A program made the translations under genes and the position numbers. Shown here one piece after another: positions 38,516 through 46,770 of a stretch of 64,000 nt of DNA. The notes under the pieces are model-generated. The model made no database searches. It saw only the letters and a program-made list of their open reading frames with translations, and had not been told where the DNA came from. Origin of the DNA: Pseudomonas sp. DC1.2 (GTDB lineage: Bacteria; Pseudomonadota; Gammaproteobacteria; Pseudomonadales; Pseudomonadaceae); NCBI RefSeq assembly GCF_034351645.1, contig NZ_CP133782.1:625001-689000 (forward strand), given 5' to 3'. The first letter of the stretch is position 1. Every line of letters starts with the position of its first letter.

Positions 38516-39702
38516 GGCGTGCCCCGCAACCGCTCGAACCAGCCGGCCTTGGGTTTGACCAGGCCTTCGGAGCGTTTGGCCAATCGTGCGCCGAGGGTGC
38601 GCAGGCTTTGCGTGAGTTTTTCCCGGGGGGCCAGTTCGAACAACGTCAGGCCCTGGTTTTTCGCGTTAAGGCGCACTTCGGGGCAGTAGGCCAACACGGC
38701 AATCACTTCCAGGTTAAAGGTCTTGCCAAGGGTTTCCGAGTCCGGTGCGACGTTGTTCAAGTAGCGGTCCACCAGTAAGCGTCCGTGATCGAGTTTCATG
38801 CCCTTTTCTCGCCACCGGTTGAGCACCGCGAGGTTGCGCCGGCAGTCGAGGACGTTTTGGTCGCTGTACCACAGCAGTTTGTCGCAGTGGCTGACAAAGG
38901 TCCGCAGCGCTTCGCTGTCCGGCTGGCCGGTGAGGTTTACGACGATGTGCTGGAAGTGTTGGCGCAGGGCACTGAGCAGCATGTACAGCTCGGCGGCGCT
39001 GGTGCTTTCCAGCGGCTCGTCATCGCGCGCATACGCCAGGATCCGCAGGCCCGCTTCGGCAATGGTGAAGGCGCTGTCAATCAGCGTGGCGTCGAGGCGG
39101 CGCAAGTGCCGCAAGGCATCACCGAAGTGAAACGAACTCTCGAGCCCCAGCAGCGCGAGGCTGTCGCCATGGGGCAAGCCGAGGTCCAGGAGCAAGGTTT
39201 GTTGTCCGCTTTTTTGCACCACCAGCGCCATGTGGTTGGCCAGCAGTGCCCCGTCGGCATTGCTCTGAACGCCGTACAGCACCGTCAGGCCGCCCATTTG
39301 TGTACTCGACGCGACGGGCGGCAGACGTTTGCTCAAGCGTCGCACCAGCCCGGCCACTTCACTGGCCCGCGAACCATAGGCGACAAAGTCTCGTGCCCCG
39401 GCGCGCATGGCATTGAGTACGAGTTGGTGGTCCATGCCATCGCCAAGGGCGACGATCGCCAGCATTGGTTTGGCTTCCAGTGCGCCTTCGATCAGCGCGC
39501 TTTGGGCCACTACGTGTTCGCGGTCGAGCCCGACGAACACCAGGCTGGCGAAAGTCACGTCCACCAGCGCGAGCAATTCGTCAAGGCTGCCGCCACCGGC
39601 GCTGACCACTTGGCCAAGGGGAGCGAGGGCACCTTGCAGCCATTCCAGGTCGGTGCTGTTGCGAGTGATCGCGAGAAAGGTCTGGCTTAGGCTCTGGCTC
39701 AT
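38512..39702 (-). CDS. tadZ: TadZ/CpaE-like localisation protein
   Basis: The 396-residue protein has an N-terminal receiver-like domain (about 1-130) and a C-terminal ParA/MinD-like domain. The P-loop region (VLYGVQSNADGALLANH) lacks the KGG-x-GKT lysines, while LLDLGLPHGDS keeps the following strand. An atypical P-loop is known in TadZ proteins, which place the Tad machine in the cell. It overlaps rcpA upstream and tadA downstream by four bases each. Confidence 0.87.
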   Translation of the reverse strand: MSQSLSQTFLAITRNSTDLEWLQGALAPLGQVVSAGGGSLDELLALVDVTFASLVFVGLDREHVVAQSALIEGALEAKPMLAIVALGDGMDHQLVLNAMRAGARDFVAYGSRASEVAGLVRRLSKRLPPVASSTQMGGLTVLYGVQSNADGALLANHMALVVQKSGQQTLLLDLGLPHGDSLALLGLESSFHFGDALRHLRRLDATLIDSAFTIAEAGLRILAYARDDEPLESTSAAELYMLLSALRQHFQHIVVNLTGQPDSEALRTFVSHCDKLLWYSDQNVLDCRRNLAVLNRWREKGMKLDHGRLLVDRYLNNVAPDSETLGKTFNLEVIAVLAYCPEVRLNAKNQGLTLFELAPREKLTQSLRTLGARLAKRSEGLVKPKAGWFERLRGTP

Positions 39703-40946
39703 TGCGAGAGCCCGCTGCGTTTGTCGAAGTTGCCGTTTTCGAGGAAGAACATGCGATAGAAATTGGGGTCGTAGTTGCGCAGTTTTTCCCCTGGCAGCGA
39801 GGGCAGTTGTGCGTCGGCTGCCAGTGGCTGTACCAGATGAGGGGTGACGATCATCAGCAGTTCACGCTCTTCGCGGTTGATTTGGGAGCTGCGAAAAAAA
39901 GCGCCGAGGACCGGTATGTCACCCAGGCCTGGAAACTTGTTCACCTGTGAACTGTTGGTGGTGCTGATCAGGCCGCTGATGACGAAGCTTTCGCCGTCAG
40001 CGAGCGAGATGCTGGTATCGGTGCGGCGTATGGTCAGGGCCGGCACGGTGGTGCCGGCAATGACCACGGCGTTGCTGAAGTCCAGTTCACTGACCTCCGG
40101 CGCGACTTTCAAGGCGATACGGTTGCGACCGATGATGGTGGGGGTCAGGGTCAGGCGGATACCGAATTCCTTGTACTCGATGGACACACTGTTACTGCCG
40201 GAGCTGGGCACCGGGATCGGGATTTCGCCACCGGCCAGGAAACTCGCGCTTTGCCCGCTCAGCGCCACCAGGCTAGGGCGCGCCAGGGTGTAGGCAAAAC
40301 CACTGCCCTCCAGCGCGTTGATAATTGCCATGGTCTTGCCGCCGATCCACGAGAAGTTGAACAGGGTATTGTCCACCGGCAGTTTGGGGGTCGTTACCCC
40401 GCCGACGCTGGGCAGCGTGCCGGGGGAGCCGAACAGGAAATTGCCGCGGGCACCGATCAACGACGCCGTGGCCTCCTTGAGTTTGGTTCGGCTGACTTCG
40501 ACGAAGCGGATGTCGGTCTGCACCTGTGACGGCAGCATCGGGTCATCGGACGGCAGCACGCTGGCACTGGTCAGGGCGGTGGTCGCCTTGCCCTGAACAA
40601 ACACCATGCTTTGGCGCGGTTCGCTGGCGCAGGCGGTCCAGACCATCAGGCTGGTGGCACCGGGGGCCATGCCGGTCAGTAAAAAGGAGGTGCTGGCGTT
40701 GGCATGTACGTCGGCGATTTTCGGATCGCCGATGGCCAGCCGTGTGATGGGCACTGGCGATTGCACGTCCTGCTGCAACCCTTCGCCGATTTCGATCACC
40801 GGCGGCAAACGGCCCAGCGCTGCGCAATTACCGGTGACTGCGAACGCGGCGTCTACGGGCAGTCCCATCAGCATCAAGGCCCAGAAAACGGGTTTGAACA
40901 TCGGCGTGGAACGACTCTGCATGCACATCCATCCTTGCTCAGTCAT
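39699..40946 (-). CDS. rcpA: Tad secretin RcpA
   Basis: The 415-residue outer-membrane secretin has a pilus-assembly N-terminal domain (VQSPVPITRLAIGDPKIADV and LLTGMAPGATSLMVW) and the secretin domain with GIRLTLTPTIIG and the C-terminal FVISGLISTTNS to LGDIPVLGAFFRS signature. The ATG at 40946 overlaps the rcpC stop (ATGA). Internal methionines at about residues 9 and 16 would place the signal peptide (MFKPVFWALMLMG to AFA) closer to the start, so the true start is uncertain by 15 codons. Confidence 0.9.
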   Translation of the reverse strand: MTEQGWMCMQSRSTPMFKPVFWALMLMGLPVDAAFAVTGNCAALGRLPPVIEIGEGLQQDVQSPVPITRLAIGDPKIADVHANASTSFLLTGMAPGATSLMVWTACASEPRQSMVFVQGKATTALTSASVLPSDDPMLPSQVQTDIRFVEVSRTKLKEATASLIGARGNFLFGSPGTLPSVGGVTTPKLPVDNTLFNFSWIGGKTMAIINALEGSGFAYTLARPSLVALSGQSASFLAGGEIPIPVPSSGSNSVSIEYKEFGIRLTLTPTIIGRNRIALKVAPEVSELDFSNAVVIAGTTVPALTIRRTDTSISLADGESFVISGLISTTNSSQVNKFPGLGDIPVLGAFFRSSQINREERELLMIVTPHLVQPLAADAQLPSLPGEKLRNYDPNFYRMFFLENGNFDKRSGLSQ

Positions 40947-41890
40947 GGGGTTTGCTGGGTGACTTGATTGCCACGTATCACTTCGACCGCTGACCGCGCG
41001 GAGCCTGTGTAGCCGCCGCTGGGCGCGGCTTTCTGGGCACCGCCGAGGGCCAGTTGGGTGAACTGGAACAATTGACTGTTGGCCGCCTCGAGTTTGCCCG
41101 GCGACGCGCTTTCGCCTGACCAGTATTTGGCCAGGCGCTGCTCTTCGCTGCTGCGCACGGCGAGGCGCAAAGTGCCTACTTGGGTGGCCAGCATCAAACG
41201 GCTCAACAGTTGTTCGGGAACGGCCAGTACCACGGTGCGCGCAGCTATCCGGCGCTGGTCCTGTTTAAGTTTGTCGTCAGCGCTCAAGGCCGGCGTGGCG
41301 GGTTGACCGTCGTTGGTCAGGCCGAGTTGGTCGCCCACTCCCAACACGCGCAGGGCAGGGACGACGATTTGCGCTGACTGTTGCAGGTTGCTGATGTCCT
41401 GGCGCAGGAATAACAGCACATCGACGTAGTCGCCGGGGCTCAGTTGCCCGGCGGCACCGATCACTTCGTCCACGGCCACGGCAAGGGCTCGTTCATCGCG
41501 GTGAATCATGCGGGCCAGCGTGCCGCCGGCCTCGAAGCTTTCTTCGTTGAGCCAAGTGCCTGCACTCAGGCGCCGCCAAGGGCTGCGGCCAATGGCTTGG
41601 TCCAAGCTGTTCAGGCTGCCGACGGGAACGCTGCGCAGGTGCTCAAGGCTGAGGTCGGCGGCGGTTAGCGCCGTGAAAGGCGCCACGTTATGGGTGAGTA
41701 CAACGACTGGTTGACGGGTCTCGTCTTGCGCGACGGCGACCGTTTTTTCGACGCTGACCACGGCGCTCGGTGCAACAGCCGGTGGTGCCACAGGTGCGGG
41801 TTGGCGGCTCAGTACCAAGCCCCAATAACCGACAAAAATCGCGCCCAGCAAAAGTACCGCTGCAAGGCCCATCGTGATGCGACTGTTCAT
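40943..41890 (-). CDS. rcpC: Tad secretin-associated protein RcpC/CpaB
   Basis: The 315-residue protein has one N-terminal membrane helix, a SAF domain (VVLTHNVAPFTALTAADLSLE and the following basic segment) and the RcpC/CpaB domain (LAVAVDEVIGAAGQLSPGDYVDVLL). It stabilises the Tad secretin. It is the first gene of the long minus-strand tad run, divergent from flp across 329 bases. Confidence 0.9.
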   Translation of the reverse strand: MNSRITMGLAAVLLLGAIFVGYWGLVLSRQPAPVAPPAVAPSAVVSVEKTVAVAQDETRQPVVVLTHNVAPFTALTAADLSLEHLRSVPVGSLNSLDQAIGRSPWRRLSAGTWLNEESFEAGGTLARMIHRDERALAVAVDEVIGAAGQLSPGDYVDVLLFLRQDISNLQQSAQIVVPALRVLGVGDQLGLTNDGQPATPALSADDKLKQDQRRIAARTVVLAVPEQLLSRLMLATQVGTLRLAVRSSEEQRLAKYWSGESASPGKLEAANSQLFQFTQLALGGAQKAAPSGGYTGSARSAVEVIRGNQVTQQTP

Positions 41891-42219
41891 GAAGGCCTCC
41901 CTTTCCCGCTGCTCCGCAATCCGTAATTCCTAACGAGACTTTTCGTCATCAGGCAGCTTTGAACATGCAACTATTTCGCTATTTCCACGCTAGTCGATCT
42001 AGAACAAAACGCCATTACTGATCAGGAAATAACTGATTAATTTCGGTGGTTTGGCCAATTAATCAGCGTTTTCTGCCGTCTACCGAGGGGGCTAGTCCTT
42101 TGTGATTAATCCGTTCTTACAGTTGTTGACCCGGGGTTTGTTGACAATGCTCTGGTAGCGCAGAGGACGACTGTCGCAGTAGCGTTGTATCGGCGCCACA
42201 GGCGCAAAGGAGTGGACCT
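41891..42219. promoter_or_regulatory. Divergent rcpC/flp control region with repeated sites
   Basis: These 329 A/T-rich bases hold no gene. The octamer TGATTAAT occurs at 42034-42041 and 42103-42110 on this strand and inverted at 42058-42065. The first and inverted copies form a 10-bp perfect inverted repeat (CTGATTAATT, 42033-42042 and 42057-42066; spacer 14). A direct repeat TTGTTGAC lies at 42123-42130 and 42138-42145. These are plausible binding sites for PprB or another regulator of the pilus. AAGGAG at 42207-42212 is the flp ribosome site. Confidence 0.6.
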
Positions 42220-42426
42220 ATGATTCTCGAATATCTGTGGCTTAGAGCCCGACTGTTTTTCAACCGCACCGAAGGAGCGTCGGCGATTGAGTACGCCATT
42301 GTGGTGGCGATGGTGGCAGTGGTAGTTGTGGTGTTTGTGACACCTATTGGCACCAAGGTTTTGAATATTTTCAACTCTGTGCTGGTTGCGCTCGGCGGCA
42401 CGGCCGTTGCCAAACCCACGCCATAA
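42220..42426 (+). CDS. flp: Flp type IVb prepilin, copy 1
   Basis: The 68-residue prepilin has a short leader, the Flp processing motif EGASAIEYAIV (cleavage expected after the Gly, with Glu and Tyr at positions 5 and 6 of the mature protein), a hydrophobic helix rich in valine and a short tail LGGTAVAKPTP. It is the main pilus subunit candidate. AAGGAG lies eight bases upstream. Confidence 0.95.
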   Translation: MILEYLWLRARLFFNRTEGASAIEYAIVVAMVAVVVVVFVTPIGTKVLNIFNSVLVALGGTAVAKPTP

Positions 42427-42559
42427 TCGGGCCCGTTTCTTGGCAATACATGCCCGAACGTGCCGTTTCTGATGGGTGGCCCAGGAAAACGCGCTCGGGC
42501 TGGGGTTGATCGCTGGATTAATGTTGCCTGGGTGCCCATGGGCACGAAGGAGAACTTCC

Positions 42560-42772
42560 ATGCTCTTTGAATACCTGATGCTGCGCGCGCGTTTTTTCCT
42601 GAACAACACCGAAGCGGCGTCGGCCATCGAGTACGCCATTGTGGTGGCGATGATCGCGGTGGTGGTCGTGGTATTCATCACGCCCGTCGGCGCCAAGCTG
42701 TTGGCGATTTTCAATAATCTGTTGGTCGCACTGGGCGGAACCGCACAGACGGCGCCGGTGCAAACGCCCTGA
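42560..42772 (+). CDS. Flp type IVb prepilin, copy 2, Ala at the cleavage site
   Basis: The 70-residue paralogue of the preceding gene keeps ASAIEYAIVVAM and the valine-rich helix, but the residue before the cleavage point is Ala instead of Gly (TEAASAIEY). The start at 42560 has a GAAGGAGA site; the frame is open 28 codons upstream without one. Gly at this position is the usual requirement for prepilin peptidases, so processing may be slower or differ. It could be a minor or regulated subunit. Confidence 0.9.
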   Translation: MLFEYLMLRARFFLNNTEAASAIEYAIVVAMIAVVVVVFITPVGAKLLAIFNNLLVALGGTAQTAPVQTP

Positions 42773-42843
42773 TTGGGGTGAACATCGCATTCAATCAATG
42801 ACGCACTACACTTGGTTTTTCCTTCAGCCCTCAGGTGTCGCCC

Positions 42844-43251
42844 ATGAACTCTTCCTCGCCGCCACGCCAACAACTGCTGCTTGTTGACGATGAAGAGGAC
42901 GCGTTGCTGGAACTGGCTGAGCTGCTGGAGGGCGAGGGCTTCAGTTGCTTTACCGCCACGTCGGTCAAACTCGCTTTGCACCATTTGACGCGCAATCCCG
43001 ATATCGCTTTGGTCATCACTGATCTGCGCATGCCGGAGGAAAGCGGTATGTCGTTGATCAAGCGGTTGCGCGAGCACACCTCGCGCGAGCATCTACCGGT
43101 GATTGTCACGTCGGGGCATGCGGACATGGAGGATGTGAGCGATATGCTGCGTTTGCAGGTGCTTGATCTGTTTCGCAAGCCGATCTATCACGTGCGGTTG
43201 CTGGAGACGCTGGACAATCTGTTTCCGCAACCCAAGGTCAATCTGGGTTAG
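42844..43251 (+). CDS. Receiver-only response regulator
   Basis: The 135-residue protein is a single receiver domain: LLLVDDEED, phospho-acceptor VITDLRMPEESG, VIVTSGHADM and FRKPI are all present, so it should be phosphorylatable. There is no output domain. It follows the two flp genes after 71 bases on the same strand. The ATG at 42844 is chosen; a GTG three codons upstream is possible. It may relay signal to, or compete with, the PprA/PprB pair; this is inference from position. Confidence 0.85.
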   Translation: MNSSSPPRQQLLLVDDEEDALLELAELLEGEGFSCFTATSVKLALHHLTRNPDIALVITDLRMPEESGMSLIKRLREHTSREHLPVIVTSGHADMEDVSDMLRLQVLDLFRKPIYHVRLLETLDNLFPQPKVNLG

Positions 43252-43404
43252 CCCTTACGGCAATACACTGTTGGCCAGCGTCCCAAAAATCACCCCAATG
43301 CTTAGCCCACAGCGTCCGGTCTTCGCTTGGACCTGATGATGGCGGCCTGACCGCAGACCTGTTTTTGCGGGGTATCTCACTTCGCACAATACCGCCGCCC
43401 CTAC

Positions 43405-45075
43405 CTACAGCTGATAACTGAAGCTAATGCTGTAGCGCGGTCTTCTGTTTAGCGTGTCCAGCGCTTCATCGGACATCGGCTTGGCGGCTTCCAGGGCAAT
43501 GTTGTAGTACTTGGCATCGCCAAACCTCAAGCCGACAGCCGCCGAGGACAGGTTGTTGCCCTGGACGGGCAGTTGGTTGAACCAGGTCTTGGCGCGGTCC
43601 AGCACGGCATACGGTTGCAACACGCGCAGCCAGTTGCCGTCGCGATGGAAGCTGTAGTTCACCTCGTAAGCCACGCCCCAACCCTTGTCTGCGGACGCTT
43701 GGTCGTCGGGGTAGCCGCGACCGAAGTTCTGCCCGCCGAACACCGCGCGTTCACTGGTGGGCAGCGTGTCGTCGCTCCAATACAGCGCAGCCGAGAGTAC
43801 GCCTTGCCAGTTGTCGAAGAATTTGTCGCTTTGCACCCCTGATAGCCGCAGGCGGAAGAAGTCCAGGTCGTAGGCGCTGTTGTTGCTGTTGGCCCCCATG
43901 CCATTGATGCCCTGATACACGCCCGCGCTGATGATCCTCAGTTGTTGGGCATCGGTCTTACGCCAGTCGCTTTCGAACGCGAGGGCGCGGATGTCGGTGC
44001 GTTCTTCGAGGCTTAAGGGGAGGCCGATCACGTTGTAGCGGGTTGTGTCGTTGACGGCATAAAGCCGCGCACCGGCGCTGAGTAACTCGTTGGGGGAGGC
44101 GATCAGGGGGTGGCTGAAACCGATGGAATAGCGATCGTCCGCTTGGTGTGGCTTTAGATCCAGGCCGTTGTCCAGTCGCAGGTAAGTGCTGGGGTCTGCA
44201 CGGTAGCGCGAGGCCGACAGGCTCAGTTGCGTGCCCTCGGCGTTGAGGAACTGGTTGTAGTCCAGGCGAGAGTAATGCTCGGCGTTTTGTCCGGGGGGGA
44301 ATAGCCCGCTGAGTGTTAGTTGTTCGCCCATGGAAGTCTGCGAGTTACTGCTCACCCCGATCAAGGCCTGAGTGCCGGTGCGATTGTCTTCGGTGGTGCT
44401 CAGGGTGCTGGTGAACGGTTTGCGGCTGGCCTGGACGATCAGATAGGCCGCGCCGTCGGTGGTGCCAGGGGGGGGCACTTGCGCCTGCAAGGTAACGCCG
44501 GGGATGCGGCTCATCAGCGTGGTGTAGCGCTCGAAGGTCTTGCGGGTCAGTGGCCGTTCGGCCTGAAGCTTGGCCACCAGTTTGTCCAGCAGGCCTTTGA
44601 CTGGGCCGATATCGCCCTGCAACTGATAGTCCTTAATGTAGCCCTCCACCAGCACCACGCGGACCATGCCCTTGTCGAAACTCTGCTGGGGCAGGAAGGC
44701 GTAGGACAGCAGGTAACCGTCCTGTTGATAGCGACGGGTGATGCTGCGTGTCGCTTCGATCACTGCGGCGAGGTTGGTTTCATGCCCCAGCAGCGGTTGA
44801 AAGAGCGCCGCCAGTTCGTTGAGCGGGTAAATCGTTCCGCCCTCTATCTGCACGTTCGTGAGGCGGACCTTGGTGCCCATCATTAACGGTTGGGTCTGGG
44901 TGGCACCGGGTTCGGGCACCTGCAATGGCGTCGTGGTTGGACGGTAGGCGTCGGCAGGCAGATTGGGCACGGGCAGGTTGCGAATGGTCTGGTTGCTATT
45001 GAGAAAGCTGGGAAGGGTGTCGGCGAAGGCGATAGAACTGACAGTGATTAGCAGCAAGCAAGCTATAACGCGCAT
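43405..45075 (-). CDS. TpsB-type outer-membrane transporter (FhaC/ShlB/HecB family)
   Basis: The 556-residue protein has a signal peptide, a proline-rich linker, a POTRA domain (VRLTNVQIEGGTIYPLNEL to VEGYIKDYQLQG, about 75-160), a second POTRA-like part and a 16-strand beta-barrel with FGGQNFGRGYPDD (the VRGY-type loop-6 motif) and terminal SISFSYQL. Length is normal for the family. TpsB proteins export a partner with an N-terminal TPS domain; no such partner is in the window. The start at 45075 has GGAGTG upstream. The only neighbour on the same strand is the low-complexity lipoprotein gene, 174 bases upstream, with a terminator between them. Confidence 0.92.
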   Translation of the reverse strand: MRVIACLLLITVSSIAFADTLPSFLNSNQTIRNLPVPNLPADAYRPTTTPLQVPEPGATQTQPLMMGTKVRLTNVQIEGGTIYPLNELAALFQPLLGHETNLAAVIEATRSITRRYQQDGYLLSYAFLPQQSFDKGMVRVVLVEGYIKDYQLQGDIGPVKGLLDKLVAKLQAERPLTRKTFERYTTLMSRIPGVTLQAQVPPPGTTDGAAYLIVQASRKPFTSTLSTTEDNRTGTQALIGVSSNSQTSMGEQLTLSGLFPPGQNAEHYSRLDYNQFLNAEGTQLSLSASRYRADPSTYLRLDNGLDLKPHQADDRYSIGFSHPLIASPNELLSAGARLYAVNDTTRYNVIGLPLSLEERTDIRALAFESDWRKTDAQQLRIISAGVYQGINGMGANSNNSAYDLDFFRLRLSGVQSDKFFDNWQGVLSAALYWSDDTLPTSERAVFGGQNFGRGYPDDQASADKGWGVAYEVNYSFHRDGNWLRVLQPYAVLDRAKTWFNQLPVQGNNLSSAAVGLRFGDAKYYNIALEAAKPMSDEALDTLNRRPRYSISFSYQL

Positions 45076-45156
45076 AGGACACTCCATGGTCAGATCGCAA
45101 CAACCGGTGGGTCAGGTTCCTGGACCTGCATACAGCGCCACGGGTGTCGAACTCCT

Positions 45157-45192
45157 AAAGAAAAAGCGGAAGACTCATCTGAGTTTTCCGCT
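45157..45192 (-). terminator. Rho-independent terminator after the lipoprotein gene
   Basis: A 12-bp stem (AGCGGAAGACTC and its partner, one G-T pair) with a four-base loop lies at 45165-45192. On the minus strand it is followed by a run of T (complement of 45157-45164). It would stop or attenuate transcription from the lipoprotein gene before tpsB. Confidence 0.75.
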
Positions 45193-45249
45193 CTCAACCA
45201 AGCGTAGGCGCTGTAGGTGAGGCCGTCGAATAGGCCGGGTGCAATTCAG

Positions 45250-46770
45250 TTATTTTCGGCTACTCAAGCCACCGGCGAGACCGCCCAGCAAACCCCCGGT
45301 TGTGCCGGTGCCGCCGCTGACCAGTCCACCAACTGCGCCGAGGGTAGTGCCTGTCGAGGCGACGGTGTTGCCGATTGCGGCAGTCACAGGGTTGGCGTTA
45401 CTGGCTGCGATGGCGGTTCCGAGGCTGCCCACGGCGCCGCCGACCTGGTTGGTCAGAGTGCTGACGGGAGCGCCGAGGCCGGAAGCGGCTCCCACATTTT
45501 GAGTCAGGCCGGAGATGCCGCTGACAACCGGGGTCAGACCTGCGCCCACGCCGCTGCCGAGGCTGGCCAAAGAGGCAGTGACTCCGGTATTGGACGTCCC
45601 GGAGCCACCGAGCGCGGTGTTGAGTGAGGACACGGTATTGCCCGCTGCGGCGAGGGTGGCACCGCCGGCGCTGAGCAAGCCGCTGTGACTGCCAGCGTTC
45701 AAACCATTGCCGACGTTGACCACTGCGCCACCGACTGTTTGCAGCAGTCCGGTGCCACCCAGACCGGTGCCGACACCGCGGCTCCCGGCGCCGGAGGACA
45801 CCATGAGTCCGCCGGCGGTGCCCAGGGTAATGCCCGAATTAGTCATTGCGCCGCCGAGGGTATCGCTGAGCGCGTTGCCGTTGCCGGCCGCCGTCACTTT
45901 GCTGCCCAGCCCGCCGAGTGCATTGTCGACGCCATGGAGTACGCCATCGACGGGGTTGCCGATGCCCGAGGCGCTGCCGACCTTACCGCTTAGCCCTTCG
46001 GCCAGGGTCACCACTGGCACCAGCACTTGATTACCCATGCCATCGGTGAGTGAACCCACGGGGCCACTGCTGGTGGCGGTGGTCAAGGTGTCACCGAGCA
46101 TGGTGACTTTGTCACCGACGCCACCGAGCACTGGGGCCACTTGGGTGACCATGCCGCCGACGACGGCAAGACGGCGGGTAGCGGTCGCCAGCCTGCTACT
46201 GATGCCGGTCACTCCGGTGCCAGCGTCGGAGACGACATTGCCGACGGTGGCCGTCGTCGTGCTCAAGGCATCAGGGTTGGAACCCAGTGTTCCGAGACCA
46301 TCGGTGAGGCCGGCGCCGGTGGTATCGACTACGTTGGCGGTGGTCCTGAGGGCACTTTGCACGACTCCTCCGACAACGGGCATGGTGGTCAGCGAGGTGC
46401 CGACATCGCCGACACCGGTGCCGACGCTACTGAGCAGCGATCCCATGTCGGACGCCAGACTGCTGGTGGTCAGTGCTCGGTTGACGGTGCCTCCGGCGCC
46501 CGTACCACCAGTGCCAGCAGTCACGCCGCCGCTCACGCCGCCAGTGCCGGTAACGCCTGTGTCAGTGCTGCCGTTGCCGGTAGCCGCCGTGGTTGCGCCG
46601 CCGGTAGCGCCTGAGCTACCCGAGCCCGTTGCGGCGGTGCCCGAAGTTGTGCCGGTGGAGGCGCCATCGCTGCTGCGATGACCGCCACCGCCGCTGCTGC
46701 ACCCGGCCAGGCCGAGAGAAAGGATCAACGCCAATGCGATTGTTGATTTGCACCACACTTGAGTTTTCAT
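45250..46770 (-). CDS. Gly/Thr/Ser-rich low-complexity lipoprotein
   Basis: The 506-residue product has a lipoprotein signal (ALILSLGLAGC, lipid-modified Cys at about residue 24) followed by SSGGGG and about 75 residues of Gly/Thr/Ser. The remainder is built from irregular stretches with Gly, Val, Leu, Thr and Asn, such as GTGLGGTGLLQTVGGAVVNV, with many recurring L/V-x2-V spacings. There is no true Gly-X-Y collagen repeat and no TPS domain. It looks like an extended surface fibre or adhesin anchored in the outer membrane. Start 46770 has AAGGA upstream. The 412-base upstream region carries two TGATTAAT octamers shared with the flp control region. Confidence 0.75.
   Translation of the reverse strand: MKTQVWCKSTIALALILSLGLAGCSSGGGGHRSSDGASTGTTSGTAATGSGSSGATGGATTAATGNGSTDTGVTGTGGVSGGVTAGTGGTGAGGTVNRALTTSSLASDMGSLLSSVGTGVGDVGTSLTTMPVVGGVVQSALRTTANVVDTTGAGLTDGLGTLGSNPDALSTTTATVGNVVSDAGTGVTGISSRLATATRRLAVVGGMVTQVAPVLGGVGDKVTMLGDTLTTATSSGPVGSLTDGMGNQVLVPVVTLAEGLSGKVGSASGIGNPVDGVLHGVDNALGGLGSKVTAAGNGNALSDTLGGAMTNSGITLGTAGGLMVSSGAGSRGVGTGLGGTGLLQTVGGAVVNVGNGLNAGSHSGLLSAGGATLAAAGNTVSSLNTALGGSGTSNTGVTASLASLGSGVGAGLTPVVSGISGLTQNVGAASGLGAPVSTLTNQVGGAVGSLGTAIAASNANPVTAAIGNTVASTGTTLGAVGGLVSGGTGTTGGLLGGLAGGLSSRK

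Noticed and set aside
38785..39690. 301-codon open frame antisense to tadZ
   Set aside because: It is explained by codon bias; tadZ on the other strand has clear domains and overlaps its neighbours as operon genes do.
42220..42772. The two flp genes as one gene with an internal duplication
   Set aside because: Each has its own stop or start and a strong ribosome site, and 133 bases separate them; they are tandem genes.
46037..46681. 214-codon open frame opposite the low-complexity lipoprotein
   Set aside because: It is a Pro/Val/Ser-only product that follows directly from the complementary Gly/Thr codons.
45250..46770. Collagen-like triple-helix protein
   Set aside because: Glycine is frequent but no sustained Gly-X-Y periodicity is present, so a collagen label is not supported by the sequence.
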